Shown: piece after piece, positions 6,974 through 15,016 of the stretch | Layout: each line of letters begins with the position of its first letter | Position numbering within the stretch: the first letter of the stretch is position 1 | Assembly: GCA_947627615.1 (NCBI GenBank) | Contig: CANQWS010000007.1 | Span: 24,411 to 88,410 of the forward strand | Source: an uncultured Muribaculaceae bacterium | GTDB taxonomy: Bacteria > Bacteroidota > Bacteroidia > Bacteroidales > Muribaculaceae | DNA length: 64,000 bases | Direction of reading: 5' to 3' | The notes under the pieces: model-generated | What the model was told of the DNA's origin: nothing | Database searches by the model: none | The model's input: the letters and a program-made list of their open reading frames with translations, nothing else | Program-made: the position numbers and the translations under genes

Positions 6974-9311
6974 ATCTACTACTTTAGCGAATCTTTATCG
7001 TCCCAAGACTTTTGCGGACGTTGTGGGCCAGCCTTTGGCGGTTACCACCTTGAAGCGTATTGCCCATGCGGACGGTATCGCCGCACGTGCTATTTTTATG
7101 AAGGGTGCGTTTGGTAGTGGTAAGTGCCAGTGTGGTACTGACTATGTATCAACGAGTTACGGTTACAAGAAGTTTAAGGACATCTACCCGGATGCGGGTT
7201 ATGGTTTCACGCCGTTCGAGATTGGTGTCGAGCAGCCAGATGGTAGCTTTGCACAGACGAGTCATTTCTATAAGGAGAAGGATGCAGAGGTGCTTCACTT
7301 GCGTTGTGCAAGTGGTCGTGAGTATACTGGCACTGCAGCCCATCCGAAGCTGGCCTACCGCGTGGGGTCTGATCGTGTTGAGCTTGTGAAGTGCGGTGAC
7401 TTACGGGTTGGTGATTATATTGCCCGCCGTTGGACGGGCAGTATCGAGTTGCATCCGGACGTGGATGAGGCTAAGCTTTATTGCTTGTATGGTGTTTGGT
7501 TAGGAGATGGACATTATGGTAATAATGCAATTCGAGGGTTACAGGATAGTATAGGCTATCTTTCTTGCGATACACTTGCGGATTGGTGTCGGAGTGTTGA
7601 GGGGTATTCATCTTCTAATGTTGTTATTTGCAAAAATAATAAGTGCAGGTCTTATCGTTTGTCGGTTGCTAAGTCCAAGTTGAAGCGTTTTATAGATGGT
7701 CCATGTGTTGCTAACACGAAGCGAATTCATCGTGACGCCTTTGGTAGCCGCGAGCGAGCGTTCTACACTTTGTATGGCTTGTTGATAACGGATGGGTATG
7801 TAGATAAGGCTGGTATGTTTGGGTTTGGTACGGTATCTCCTTACTTGGCTGATGGGGTCTGTGACATCCTTGATTATTTAGGTTTGCAGTACAGCATCCG
7901 GAAGCGTGTTGGTCGCAAGTATTTTTATAAGAAGATTAGTGAGTGGCGTCCGGCGCAGGACAGTTATCGGATAAGTATATCGGTTGAGTCCTCGCATGCT
8001 TTGTATGATGCCATGTTAGCTTATGTTTCTATTCTTGAGATGAATGCACCTCATTCGCGGAGGTTGGTGGATGGTTTCGCCGAGTATTTTTCTAAACGTC
8101 CTATCAACTCTACCCGCAATAATAAGAACTGCGTTTTATTAGGTTCTTATGCTTCAGAATTTGTTTCGGTGCTTCGTGGTGTTAGGAGGTCATTACCTGT
8201 TTCGAGCCGCCAGAAGTATGACTCCATGTCTCGCATTCTTGGCCGTATTGCTAGGCCCAAGACAACATCTGTTCAGGCTATTGAGCATTGTGCGGAGTAC
8301 CTCATTGCTAGGGGTTCGGAGTTGCCTGCCAATATTGCTACTTTTTGTGGTGTTCGCTTCGACCGCATTGAGAGTATTAGCACGACGGTTGAGGATGTCT
8401 ATGATGTTACGGTTCCAAGCACTCATTTGTTCATGTCCGGGAACGTTGTTAATCATAATACCACAACCGCTCGTATTTTCGCTAGAGCTTTAAACTGCGA
8501 TACCTTCAAGCAGACTGGCGATGTTTGTAATACGTGTGATGGTTGTTTGGAGGCTTCGTCGGTCAATTCGTCTACGTATTGGGAGCTTGACGGTACAGTC
8601 ATAGGTAACGTCGAGGGTATTCGTGCATTGAAGGAGCGTTTGTCTATTGTTCCTAATGGTCGTAGGGTTGTCTGCCTCGACGAGGTCCAGAGCTGCACAA
8701 GAAGTGCTAATGATGCTTTGTTGAAGGTTGTCGAGGAGGGAGTTCCTAATACGATCTTTCTCTTTTGTGGCACGGAGGATATCCAGCCAACTTTAAAGTC
8801 TCGTTGTGTAAATATTGACATTTCGGTTATTCCTTTGTCTTTGATTGCGGATCGCGTTCGGTTTATAGCTAACGACCGGGGTATCTCTATTACGGATGAT
8901 CAGCTTCGAATCTTGGCTATGAAGTCTCAGGGTCACATGCGGGATGCCCTTCAGTTGCTTCAGTTTTACGAGCTTGCGGGCGAACGTGCTCTTGACAGCT
9001 CCTACTTCTTGTTCCGGGAGTTCGTGCGTTCCTGCTTCGCAAAGGGTGCCGATCCTTCGTCTGTTTTACCGAAGCTGTTGGTTTATTCCACTGCGGATAT
9101 AAAGATGTCTGTAGGGCTTCTTATTCGCAATATTTTCGGCAGTGCTCAGGATGATTCTTTGGAGTCTAAGTTCCAGCGTGCGGGTTTGGGTCAGACGTTG
9201 TTTAGCTTTTTCTTTTCTCCGTTAGCCCAGCAGGCTTTGGGTTCTGAGATTGGGACGGAGATTTTGCTTAGGTCTTTAATGGAGCGGACTGCGGGTTCGC
9301 GTAAAATGTAG
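6966..9311 (+). CDS. dnaX: DnaX-like clamp-loader ATPase interrupted by an intein
   Basis: 781 residues as encoded, of which 336 are the mature clamp-loader part. The N-terminus (LYRPKTFADVVGQ) is typical of DnaX. The P-loop GAFGSGK (47-53) is cut immediately before its Thr by an intein (54-498) and resumes with TTTARIFARALNC. A zinc module follows (CNTCDGC, about 521), then Walker B/DEAD-like CLDEVQ (about 572) and the sensor SRC motif (TLKSRC). DnaX proteins load the sliding clamp during DNA replication. The protein is short, like the gamma form, without tau domains. The start ATG lies in an IS-end-like sequence. Confidence 0.9.
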   Translation: MQSSTTLANLYRPKTFADVVGQPLAVTTLKRIAHADGIAARAIFMKGAFGSGKCQCGTDYVSTSYGYKKFKDIYPDAGYGFTPFEIGVEQPDGSFAQTSHFYKEKDAEVLHLRCASGREYTGTAAHPKLAYRVGSDRVELVKCGDLRVGDYIARRWTGSIELHPDVDEAKLYCLYGVWLGDGHYGNNAIRGLQDSIGYLSCDTLADWCRSVEGYSSSNVVICKNNKCRSYRLSVAKSKLKRFIDGPCVANTKRIHRDAFGSRERAFYTLYGLLITDGYVDKAGMFGFGTVSPYLADGVCDILDYLGLQYSIRKRVGRKYFYKKISEWRPAQDSYRISISVESSHALYDAMLAYVSILEMNAPHSRRLVDGFAEYFSKRPINSTRNNKNCVLLGSYASEFVSVLRGVRRSLPVSSRQKYDSMSRILGRIARPKTTSVQAIEHCAEYLIARGSELPANIATFCGVRFDRIESISTTVEDVYDVTVPSTHLFMSGNVVNHNTTTARIFARALNCDTFKQTGDVCNTCDGCLEASSVNSSTYWELDGTVIGNVEGIRALKERLSIVPNGRRVVCLDEVQSCTRSANDALLKVVEEGVPNTIFLFCGTEDIQPTLKSRCVNIDISVIPLSLIADRVRFIANDRGISITDDQLRILAMKSQGHMRDALQLLQFYELAGERALDSSYFLFREFVRSCFAKGADPSSVLPKLLVYSTADIKMSVGLLIRNIFGSAQDDSLESKFQRAGLGQTLFSFFFSPLAQQALGSEIGTEILLRSLMERTAGSRKM
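7125..8459 (+). other. Intein with LAGLIDADG homing endonuclease inside dnaX
   Basis: 445 codons. It begins with Cys54 directly after the P-loop Lys and ends VVNHN, with Thr as the +1 extein residue: the classic Cys1 ... His-Asn/Thr splice junctions. A block-B-like TAAHPKL lies near 120. The two LAGLIDADG motifs are LYGVWLGDGHYG (about 174-185) and LYGLLITDGYVD (about 269-280), so the endonuclease looks intact. Removal restores an uninterrupted GAFGSGK-TTT P-loop. The frame is kept throughout, arguing for active splicing. Confidence 0.92.
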
Positions 9312-9316
9312 TTTGT

Positions 9317-10105
9317 ATGTTTGGGTGGTATCAGCGACGTCGGTTTGAGCGTGATGAGCAGTATCGCGCGTTAGTGGTTGTTAAGTGGGTTTCCCGCATG
9401 CAGGATTATTTCGTACATGCAGGTTGTTTTATGGGTGTCTATGGTCGGGAGGCTATGTGTACTCTGCTTGAGTGTGCTTCGGCTACAGCTCCTAAGTGGT
9501 TACGTTGTTCTTTGTCGGATGTTCTCCCAGAGTTTAATTGTGATTACTTAAATAAGACGATTGGTGGTAAGCCAGATTGGTTTCATACGTCTTCTGAGCT
9601 TTGGTTTCCGGCGGGTGACTACGAGGTGCGGTATTTATCTCTTTGTCATCTTTTTAAGTTGGCCGAGTCTCGCTGGATTGCTTTGGGAGGCACTTCACGC
9701 GTTCGGCATCCGTTCACATGGTTTGGGTGGTATCGTCGTAAGCGTTTTGCATCAAGTGAAGTTTATCGCTATAAAGTTATTATGCGGTGGTTACAGGATG
9801 CTGTGTGTGCTTATGAACACGGAGGTCGTTCTATGTTTGTAGTAGGCATGGCTGGCGATTCTCCGGATTCGTTTATTCATATGGTGCGTCCTAAGTGGCT
9901 GGGTCGTTCGTTGGAGGATGTGTTCGAGGATTATACGTTTGATAACGTTCGTCGGATTGTTTCTGAGGTTTCAGGGTTGAGTGGTCCGGATTCATTGCCA
10001 GAGGGCTGGATGTTTTCGGATTCTTTCCATGTAAATTTAGTGACGTTGCGACGACTTCACTCTTTGGCATCAGATCGGTGGCATCTTGCAGCGTTTGGTT
10101 CTTAG
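9317..10105 (+). CDS. Unknown protein made of two tandem homologous halves
   Basis: 262 residues. Residues 1-130 and 131-262 are related copies: FGWYQRRRFERDEQYR / FGWYRRKRFASSEVYR, then VVKWVSRMQDYFVHAG / IMRWLQDAVCAYEHGG, PKWLRCSLSDV / PKWLGRSLEDV and RWIALGG / RWHLAAFGS. This is an internal gene duplication fused in frame. The fold is likely alpha-helical and soluble, and the family is not recognised. It lies between dnaX and the sigma-like gene, hence probably an early or middle function. Confidence 0.7.
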   Translation: MFGWYQRRRFERDEQYRALVVVKWVSRMQDYFVHAGCFMGVYGREAMCTLLECASATAPKWLRCSLSDVLPEFNCDYLNKTIGGKPDWFHTSSELWFPAGDYEVRYLSLCHLFKLAESRWIALGGTSRVRHPFTWFGWYRRKRFASSEVYRYKVIMRWLQDAVCAYEHGGRSMFVVGMAGDSPDSFIHMVRPKWLGRSLEDVFEDYTFDNVRRIVSEVSGLSGPDSLPEGWMFSDSFHVNLVTLRRLHSLASDRWHLAAFGS

Positions 10106-10118
10106 CTTCATAGATGTT

Positions 10119-10691
10119 ATGGTGTGTGATCATGTTGTTGTAGACGATGCCACTGAGGTTAGTGTTTCGTCGGCTCGTGTTGTTATAGATAAGCGGTTGC
10201 TGCTTTCTTTTTACCTGCATCCTACGGATGAGACTACGGAGGCGGAGCTTGCGGAGATTAATAAGGTCATCAGTATTGTTTTGAATACTCATTTCGGTAA
10301 GTATTACCGCATGTTCGATGACTTGCGTTCGCAGGCTCTTGCTACTATTATAGAGCGTCATGATCGCTTCGATTCGAAGATGGCTGCTTATCCTTATCTG
10401 TATACCATGATTCGCAACGAAGCGGGCAATTTGATTCGTCGTTTGCTTCGAGAGGATGACCTTGAGGTTCTGCCGCCGTCACGGGGTCGTGTTGCCGAGA
10501 TTATTCCGAGTGTTTTAGACGAGCTTTTGCCGTTCTTGTCGGGTGATTCTCCGTTTACACGTATAGAGATTCCGCATGGTCTTGTAGGTCCGTTTCTTGT
10601 TTTTTGCCAACGTGGCTTAAACAAGAAACAGTCGGAGTCGGAGGCTATGGAGTCGGTTATTGGCAAATTAGTTGACATTTTTATTTTTTAA
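10119..10691 (+). CDS. Sigma-factor-like protein (region 2), candidate late sigma
   Basis: 190 residues from ATG 10119; upstream in-frame starts lie inside the previous gene. The middle matches the core of sigma-70 region 2: YYRMFDDLRSQALATIIE, then HDRFDSKMAAYPYLYTMIRNEAGNLIRRLLRE, equivalent to the -10-recognition helix that in sigma factors reads DLxQEG...FDp..g.f..YaywwIr. A conventional region 4 is not obvious, although the C-terminal segment (GLNKKQSESEAMESVIG) could be a minimal helix-turn-helix. T4 gp55 is a comparable small late sigma. It is the best candidate to direct host RNA polymerase to the CAATTATATATCC elements found before late genes. Confidence 0.65.
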   Translation: MVCDHVVVDDATEVSVSSARVVIDKRLLLSFYLHPTDETTEAELAEINKVISIVLNTHFGKYYRMFDDLRSQALATIIERHDRFDSKMAAYPYLYTMIRNEAGNLIRRLLREDDLEVLPPSRGRVAEIIPSVLDELLPFLSGDSPFTRIEIPHGLVGPFLVFCQRGLNKKQSESEAMESVIGKLVDIFIF

Positions 10692-10703
10692 TTTTATTAT
10701 CGT

Positions 10704-11609
10704 ATGGACGAAAATACTATTTTAGGAGAGGATTCTCCCGTCACGAGTTTGGAGTCTTTGGTTCGTCTCGGCACGGCCACGGAGACGGATTTGGGTATGC
10801 AGATGCGTGCCATCATGGTAGGTGTTTCTACCGCTGCTTGTAACATTGTGGAGCGTCTTCACAATCAGTCTATGGCCTGCGCTAATATTATGCAGCGTCT
10901 TTCTGACAAGCATTTGGAGAAGTTGTCGGAGGAGATCGAGACGATGGATCGCACTGAGCTGGATGTTGAGTATAAGAATCTCATGGCTCGTCAGATCGAG
11001 GTTGCCAAGCTGGAGATCAAGATTGCTCAGGGTAAGGCTATGTTCCCTGAGGATTCTTTCTCGGAGGAGGATCGTAAGATTCTGCGTATGCTTTCGGCGC
11101 TTCGTTCGAAGGAGGATCGCCAGCGCTTCGTTCGCATTCTGTCGGAGGAGTTCGGTGACGAGAATAGCTTCGATAGCGAGCCTGTGGTTCCTTCGGAGCC
11201 TATTTACGATGCAGTCGATCCTGCTGCTTCGGAGTCGACGCGCGGTGGTCGTGTTCGTCGTGCGTCACGTAAGGTTTCGGCTGGCCGCGAGATGCCTCAG
11301 GGTGAGTTCGCTGAGATGGAAACTACGGTTACGGTTGCTCCGGAGAATCCCACGAAATCGGTGGATATTGACGTTGTGGTTCCGGATAGCAGTGTCGGCG
11401 TTCCGCAGCACGCTATCGAGCCTACGCCGACGTCGGGTGTCGAGGTTGGTCCTGAGTCGCTTGCGGATGCTCCGTCGGATGTCAAGCTTCCGGAGCCGCC
11501 GGAGATTCCGGGATTCGAGCTTCCGCATGATGAGTCTCCGGCTCCTGCGCCTGCTGCTCAGCCTGCTCAGGCGATTCCTGACTTTGAGGACGAGTTCGCA
11601 GGCATGTAG
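10704..11609 (+). CDS. Helical, acidic-tailed protein (possible small terminase or scaffold)
   Basis: 301 residues. Residues about 30-155 are strongly helical with coiled-coil character (KHLEKLSEEIETMDRTELD, LMARQIEVAKLEIKIAQGK). The C-terminal half is disordered, acidic and Pro-rich, with a short basic patch (RGGRVRRASRKVSAG). It ends 17 bases before a late promoter and lies two genes upstream of the large terminase, a place where small terminase subunits often occur. Helical oligomers with disordered tails would also suit a scaffold. No decisive motif, so the role is open. Confidence 0.65.
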   Translation: MDENTILGEDSPVTSLESLVRLGTATETDLGMQMRAIMVGVSTAACNIVERLHNQSMACANIMQRLSDKHLEKLSEEIETMDRTELDVEYKNLMARQIEVAKLEIKIAQGKAMFPEDSFSEEDRKILRMLSALRSKEDRQRFVRILSEEFGDENSFDSEPVVPSEPIYDAVDPAASESTRGGRVRRASRKVSAGREMPQGEFAEMETTVTVAPENPTKSVDIDVVVPDSSVGVPQHAIEPTPTSGVEVGPESLADAPSDVKLPEPPEIPGFELPHDESPAPAPAAQPAQAIPDFEDEFAGM

Positions 11610-11625
11610 TCTCCAGCCTTTGAGT

Positions 11626-11638
11626 CAATTATATATCC
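11626..11638 (+). promoter_or_regulatory. Late promoter element (copy 1)
   Basis: CAATTATATATCC followed by CGGAAAT, upstream of the ferritin-like gene. It belongs to a set of ten elements of consensus GCAATTATATATCCYNNAAAT in this window. Confidence 0.8.
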
Positions 11639-11662
11639 CGGAAATCTTGGTAGATTTCTGGG
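11637..11662 (+). promoter_or_regulatory. Perfect leader hairpin of the ferritin-like gene
   Basis: An 11-bp stem with one G-U pair (CCCGGAAATCT / AGATTTCTGGG) and a TGGT loop starts in the last bases of the late promoter and ends 15 bases before ATG 11678. No other late promoter copy has it. It could act as an attenuator, a translational switch or, as DNA, an operator. Confidence 0.6.
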
Positions 11663-11677
11663 GTATTTTGTTTGGTT

Positions 11678-12211
11678 ATGAATGAAGGTTTGATTTGCGG
11701 TTTATCGCGTGTTGAGGATTCTCTGGATGATTTGTATTCGGAGGCCTATGTTGCTTCTATGGGCCAGCTTTTGGAGATTGCGGCCTGCGAGGAGATTCTG
11801 GCTTGGGCACAGTATGCTGTAGTTTCTCCCTATCTTGTTGGCGAGGAGCGTGCTAACATCGAGGAGCTTTTCAATACGAATGCCAAGGACGAGCTTGACG
11901 ATCATTTCTGGAAGCTCCAGAACCGCATGAATGAACTTCAGTACGTCCCTAAGACGTTATTTGACTTTTCTAAGATTCAGTCTACCGCCCGTTGTGAGTA
12001 CCATATCCCTACGGATGTTGCGGACTTGATTACGCTTCTCAAGCAGAATATCGAGTCGGAGGAGTGCGCTATTCGCACTTACCAGAATATCATTATGGTT
12101 GCCCGTGATAATTCCGATTTTGTCACGGAGCGTATTGCTAAGGAGATTCAGGACGACGAGGCTCAGCATCTCTCGGACTTGAATGACTTTTTGGCCGACT
12201 TGGAGTCTTAG
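11678..12211 (+). CDS. Ferritin-like (diiron four-helix) protein
   Basis: 177 residues from ATG 11678; the in-frame TTG at 11672 is unlikely. Pattern of a ferritin/bacterioferritin-like four-helix bundle: helix A with E38/E39 (CEEILAWAQY), helix B with ELDDH76 followed by KLQNRMNELQYVP (compare the HA..L..RI..LGG.P of bacterioferritin), helix C with E126-E129 (ESEECAIRTYQNI) and helix D with E161-x-x-H164 (DDEAQH). Such proteins bind or oxidise iron. It has its own late promoter and a leader hairpin and lies just before the large terminase, so it is expressed with virion genes. Role in iron, oxidative stress or the virion is unknown. Confidence 0.65.
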   Translation: MNEGLICGLSRVEDSLDDLYSEAYVASMGQLLEIAACEEILAWAQYAVVSPYLVGEERANIEELFNTNAKDELDDHFWKLQNRMNELQYVPKTLFDFSKIQSTARCEYHIPTDVADLITLLKQNIESEECAIRTYQNIIMVARDNSDFVTERIAKEIQDDEAQHLSDLNDFLADLES

Positions 12212-12331
12212 TTTTTAGATTGCAGCCGTCACTGCACTGATGGCTGACAGTTGCCTTTATATTGTGTGTGCCCTCTGGGGATCGCCATCGTGCAGGGTGG
12301 CGTCCCTTTGGGGGCTTTTTAGTTGTGGTAG
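12212..12331 (+). other. 120-base non-coding gap before the large terminase, with terminator
   Basis: No gene is seen. A short stem CAGCC/GGCTG lies at the start, and near the end GTCCC-TTTG-GGGGC followed by five T (12302-12320) looks like a terminator for the ferritin-like gene. The rest is mixed, GC-richer sequence without a recognisable promoter, although the terminase gene follows. It could hold a small RNA or part of the packaging-initiation site; neither is shown. Confidence 0.5.
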
Positions 12332-14302
12332 ATGGGTTCAGTTAAGGATACGATGCATCGTCGGGGTGGTGTTGCTTCTGCCGTCAGCGACTTGCTTCTT
12401 ACGGAGCGCAAGCTAGTAGGATTCCGGGAGTTTATTCTTTCTCCAGACTATATGGCTTTGGAGGGGGTCTATCCTTTCTGGTTGAAGGAGTCGGATGCCC
12501 TCTCTCAAGATCATAACTCACTGATACTCACAGGCTCGTTGGGCGGGGGAAAATCATCATTCATGAACATGGTGATATGCTATAAGTTATATTACTGGTT
12601 TAATCAGGGTGACTTGTATAGCTATTTTCAAATCCTTCGTGGTACGCCTATTTACTTTTTGTATTTCTCTGTATCTATGAAGGCCGCGGAGCGTTCTGGT
12701 TTTAAGCAGTTGCGCCAGATGATCGATAATGCCCCGTGGTTTAAAAATAATTTTCCGCGTCGTAAGGACATTCAGTCTTCCATTCAGTTTAATAATAATT
12801 TCTCCATAGAGTTTGCTTCGGGCGAGAGCCATGCTATTGGTTTGAATGTCGTTGGCGCTGTTATTGACGAGGCCAACTTCCGCAATGGTGTCGGGCAGGG
12901 TACTGTTTCAGAGTATTCGGAGGTTCAGCGCTTGGCCCAGCAGTTGGAGGACCGTATGCATTCTCGTTTTACCCGTGAGGGTGGTAAGTTGATTTCTTTC
13001 ATGGGGTACATTTCCTCGGCGTCTTACCAGTCTTCGTTTATTGAGGATAAGATTGCCGAGGTGCAGGGTAACAAATATGCCCGTGTTGTTACTGCTGTTC
13101 AGTATAAGATTTGCCCTCAGAATTACTCTCCTAAGAAGTTCGAGGTGTTCTGTGGCTACCAGCAGATTTCCCCGTGTATTGTCCAGAGCAAGGAGCATAA
13201 GGCTACGCTTCTGAAGTCTATGAGTCTTCCGAAGTCTAAGGCGGAGGGTTATTTTGAGCGTGTTCCGGAGGACCTGAAGTCGCAGTTCAAGAAGAATATC
13301 TATTTGGCCATCCAGAACCATTGCGGACGCTCTACAGCGGCTAAGGGTAGTTTTATTACGAACTATGATGTCGTCCGCAAGGCCTATAGCGATGCACTGC
13401 TTCGTGCGTGTCCTTTGGTTCAGAGTAGTATTGTTGTTTCGGATCAGGATGATACTCCTATCCGCTCTGTTCTTGATGTTTCACGTTTACAGTATACGGA
13501 TCGTCCTCATGCCTTGTGCTTGGACTTGTCTTTGACGGGCGACCACGGTTCTTTGTGCTGTGTTCGGTTTGATGGCTATGCGGCAGACGGTCGAGCTTTG
13601 CATAATGAGGTTTTCAATTTAGAGCTTGTTCCTCCGGCGTTTCCGGGGATGCTGAAGGTTTCGAAGGTCGAGGATTTCATTTTGTGGCTTGCGGATCATT
13701 TGAATATCGCGGTTTTTAGTACTGACCAGTTTCAGTCTACGCAGCTTCGTCAGAATGTGTGCGAAGCTTTGATGCTTCCGGATATCCGCCTTTCTTTGGA
13801 TAGCTCCGACATTCCTCATTTGTTGTGGCTTTCGATGTTAGTTGACGAGCGTCTTGGTCTTCTTTACTTGGAGCGTCAGGATCGAGAGATTCGGGAGGCG
13901 GTCCATGATGTTGTCAAGCACAAGGTTGTCAAGCGTGACGGGTCTTCGGACGACCAGTTCCAGACTTTAGTCGGTGCCTTCTTCTTGTCGGAGACGATCT
14001 GTACGCAGGAGGGAGATATATCATCTTTACTTGATGCGCGCCTTAACTTGGTTGGTGCGGGTAATATTAACCGTATGCTTAAGTCACTTGGCTATGGTGG
14101 TCTATCTTTGGATGGTCGGGGTCACGTTGCCCGTGCTGTGACTTCGGATATCGAAGCCCCGCGCCCAAGTGTCCGTTCACTTCTGGAGGGTCGCGCTGCT
14201 TCGGGTCCGTCGTTTACGAGTTCAGATGTTATTGCTTCTATGACGCCGCGCCGTAGACGTGGCGGGGTCTGGGACTTGATTAACGGTCTGGATAATAAGT
14301 GA
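12332..14302 (+). CDS. terL: Terminase large subunit
   Basis: 656 residues. The N-terminal ATPase has the Walker A loop TGSLGGGKSS (about 66-75), the hydrophobic strand before DE at VGAVIDEANF (about 179), and an adenine-side PFW segment upstream. The C-terminal RNase H-like nuclease has its Asp in LCLDLSLTGDHG (about 396), a second in STDQFQST (about 464) and a third in DDQFQTLVGAFF (about 540). The enzyme packages phage DNA into proheads and cuts it. Its size and motif order fit T4 gp17-like terminases. It lies upstream of portal and capsid genes as in other myoviruses. Confidence 0.93.
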   Translation: MGSVKDTMHRRGGVASAVSDLLLTERKLVGFREFILSPDYMALEGVYPFWLKESDALSQDHNSLILTGSLGGGKSSFMNMVICYKLYYWFNQGDLYSYFQILRGTPIYFLYFSVSMKAAERSGFKQLRQMIDNAPWFKNNFPRRKDIQSSIQFNNNFSIEFASGESHAIGLNVVGAVIDEANFRNGVGQGTVSEYSEVQRLAQQLEDRMHSRFTREGGKLISFMGYISSASYQSSFIEDKIAEVQGNKYARVVTAVQYKICPQNYSPKKFEVFCGYQQISPCIVQSKEHKATLLKSMSLPKSKAEGYFERVPEDLKSQFKKNIYLAIQNHCGRSTAAKGSFITNYDVVRKAYSDALLRACPLVQSSIVVSDQDDTPIRSVLDVSRLQYTDRPHALCLDLSLTGDHGSLCCVRFDGYAADGRALHNEVFNLELVPPAFPGMLKVSKVEDFILWLADHLNIAVFSTDQFQSTQLRQNVCEALMLPDIRLSLDSSDIPHLLWLSMLVDERLGLLYLERQDREIREAVHDVVKHKVVKRDGSSDDQFQTLVGAFFLSETICTQEGDISSLLDARLNLVGAGNINRMLKSLGYGGLSLDGRGHVARAVTSDIEAPRPSVRSLLEGRAASGPSFTSSDVIASMTPRRRRGGVWDLINGLDNK

Positions 14303-14318
14303 CACTTCTGGCTACATG

Positions 14319-14331
14319 CAATTATATATCC
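14319..14331 (+). promoter_or_regulatory. Late promoter element (copy 2)
   Basis: CAATTATATATCC followed by TATAAAT, 20 bases before ATG 14352, in the short gap after terL. Presumably drives the proline-rich protein and the portal. Confidence 0.85.
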
Positions 14332-14351
14332 TATAAATTTATATTTTGATT

Positions 14352-15005
14352 ATGGTACATAAGAAAGACGCTGCACAGTCTCAGAGTGCTGAAGTAGAAG
14401 TTAAGATTCCGTCGCAGTCTGCTGCGGACATTCCTGTTTTGTCATTGGATGCTGTTCCTGCGCCGCCTATGCCGGACGCGTCGGTTCCGTCCACTTCGGA
14501 GGAGACTATTGTTCCTCCTTTTGCAGGTGATCCTGCTCCGGTGAGTGTTACACCTAATGGTGGTAAGAGCTTCGCCGAGTTGCTTTATGAGGATGATGCT
14601 ACAGGCGGTGTGGGTGCAGTTGCTTCGCCGTCTATGCCGAGTGCTTCCTTCGAGGAGCTTCCGGTTCTTGATATGGCGTTTATGCCTAAGCCTGACGCTG
14701 CTGTTGTCATGGATACTCCGAGTGAGAGTCCGTCTGTTGTTTCGCCGCAGCCTGCACCTGCTGGGAGTCTTCGTGATGCTATTGCTAAGCGTGGTGGTGC
14801 CTTCGGCTCGCGTGTTGGTATTAAGCAGCTTATTGCTGAGCGCGGTGGTGCTCAGCGTGAGGTTACGGGTTTGGGTGTAAAAGCGGCCATTGCTTCGCGT
14901 TCTTATCAGGGTGGGGGTGTTGGTGCATCTCGTGCCATTCGTGATCGCATGCAGGGCGGTATTCGTGCAGAGGCTGGTGTTTGCACGACTAAGGTTGTAG
15001 GTTAA
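14352..15005 (+). CDS. Disordered Pro/Ala-rich head-region protein
   Basis: 217 residues from ATG 14352. Residues 1-135 are low complexity, acidic and rich in Pro, Ser and Ala. The C-terminal part holds four degenerate repeats of a short helix plus Gly turn: LRDAIAKRGGA, IKQLIAERGGA, VKAAIASRSYQGG and SRAIRDRMQGG. No enzyme motif. Lying between terminase and portal and under a late promoter, it could be a scaffold, portal partner or internal head protein; this is inferred from position only. Confidence 0.65.
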   Translation: MVHKKDAAQSQSAEVEVKIPSQSAADIPVLSLDAVPAPPMPDASVPSTSEETIVPPFAGDPAPVSVTPNGGKSFAELLYEDDATGGVGAVASPSMPSASFEELPVLDMAFMPKPDAAVVMDTPSESPSVVSPQPAPAGSLRDAIAKRGGAFGSRVGIKQLIAERGGAQREVTGLGVKAAIASRSYQGGGVGASRAIRDRMQGGIRAEAGVCTTKVVG

Positions 15006-15016
15006 GACTTCATTTC

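Noticed and set aside
10822..11685. 287-codon + strand frame rich in Arg and Leu
   Set aside because: Frame-shifted shadow of the helical acidic protein at 10704-11609.
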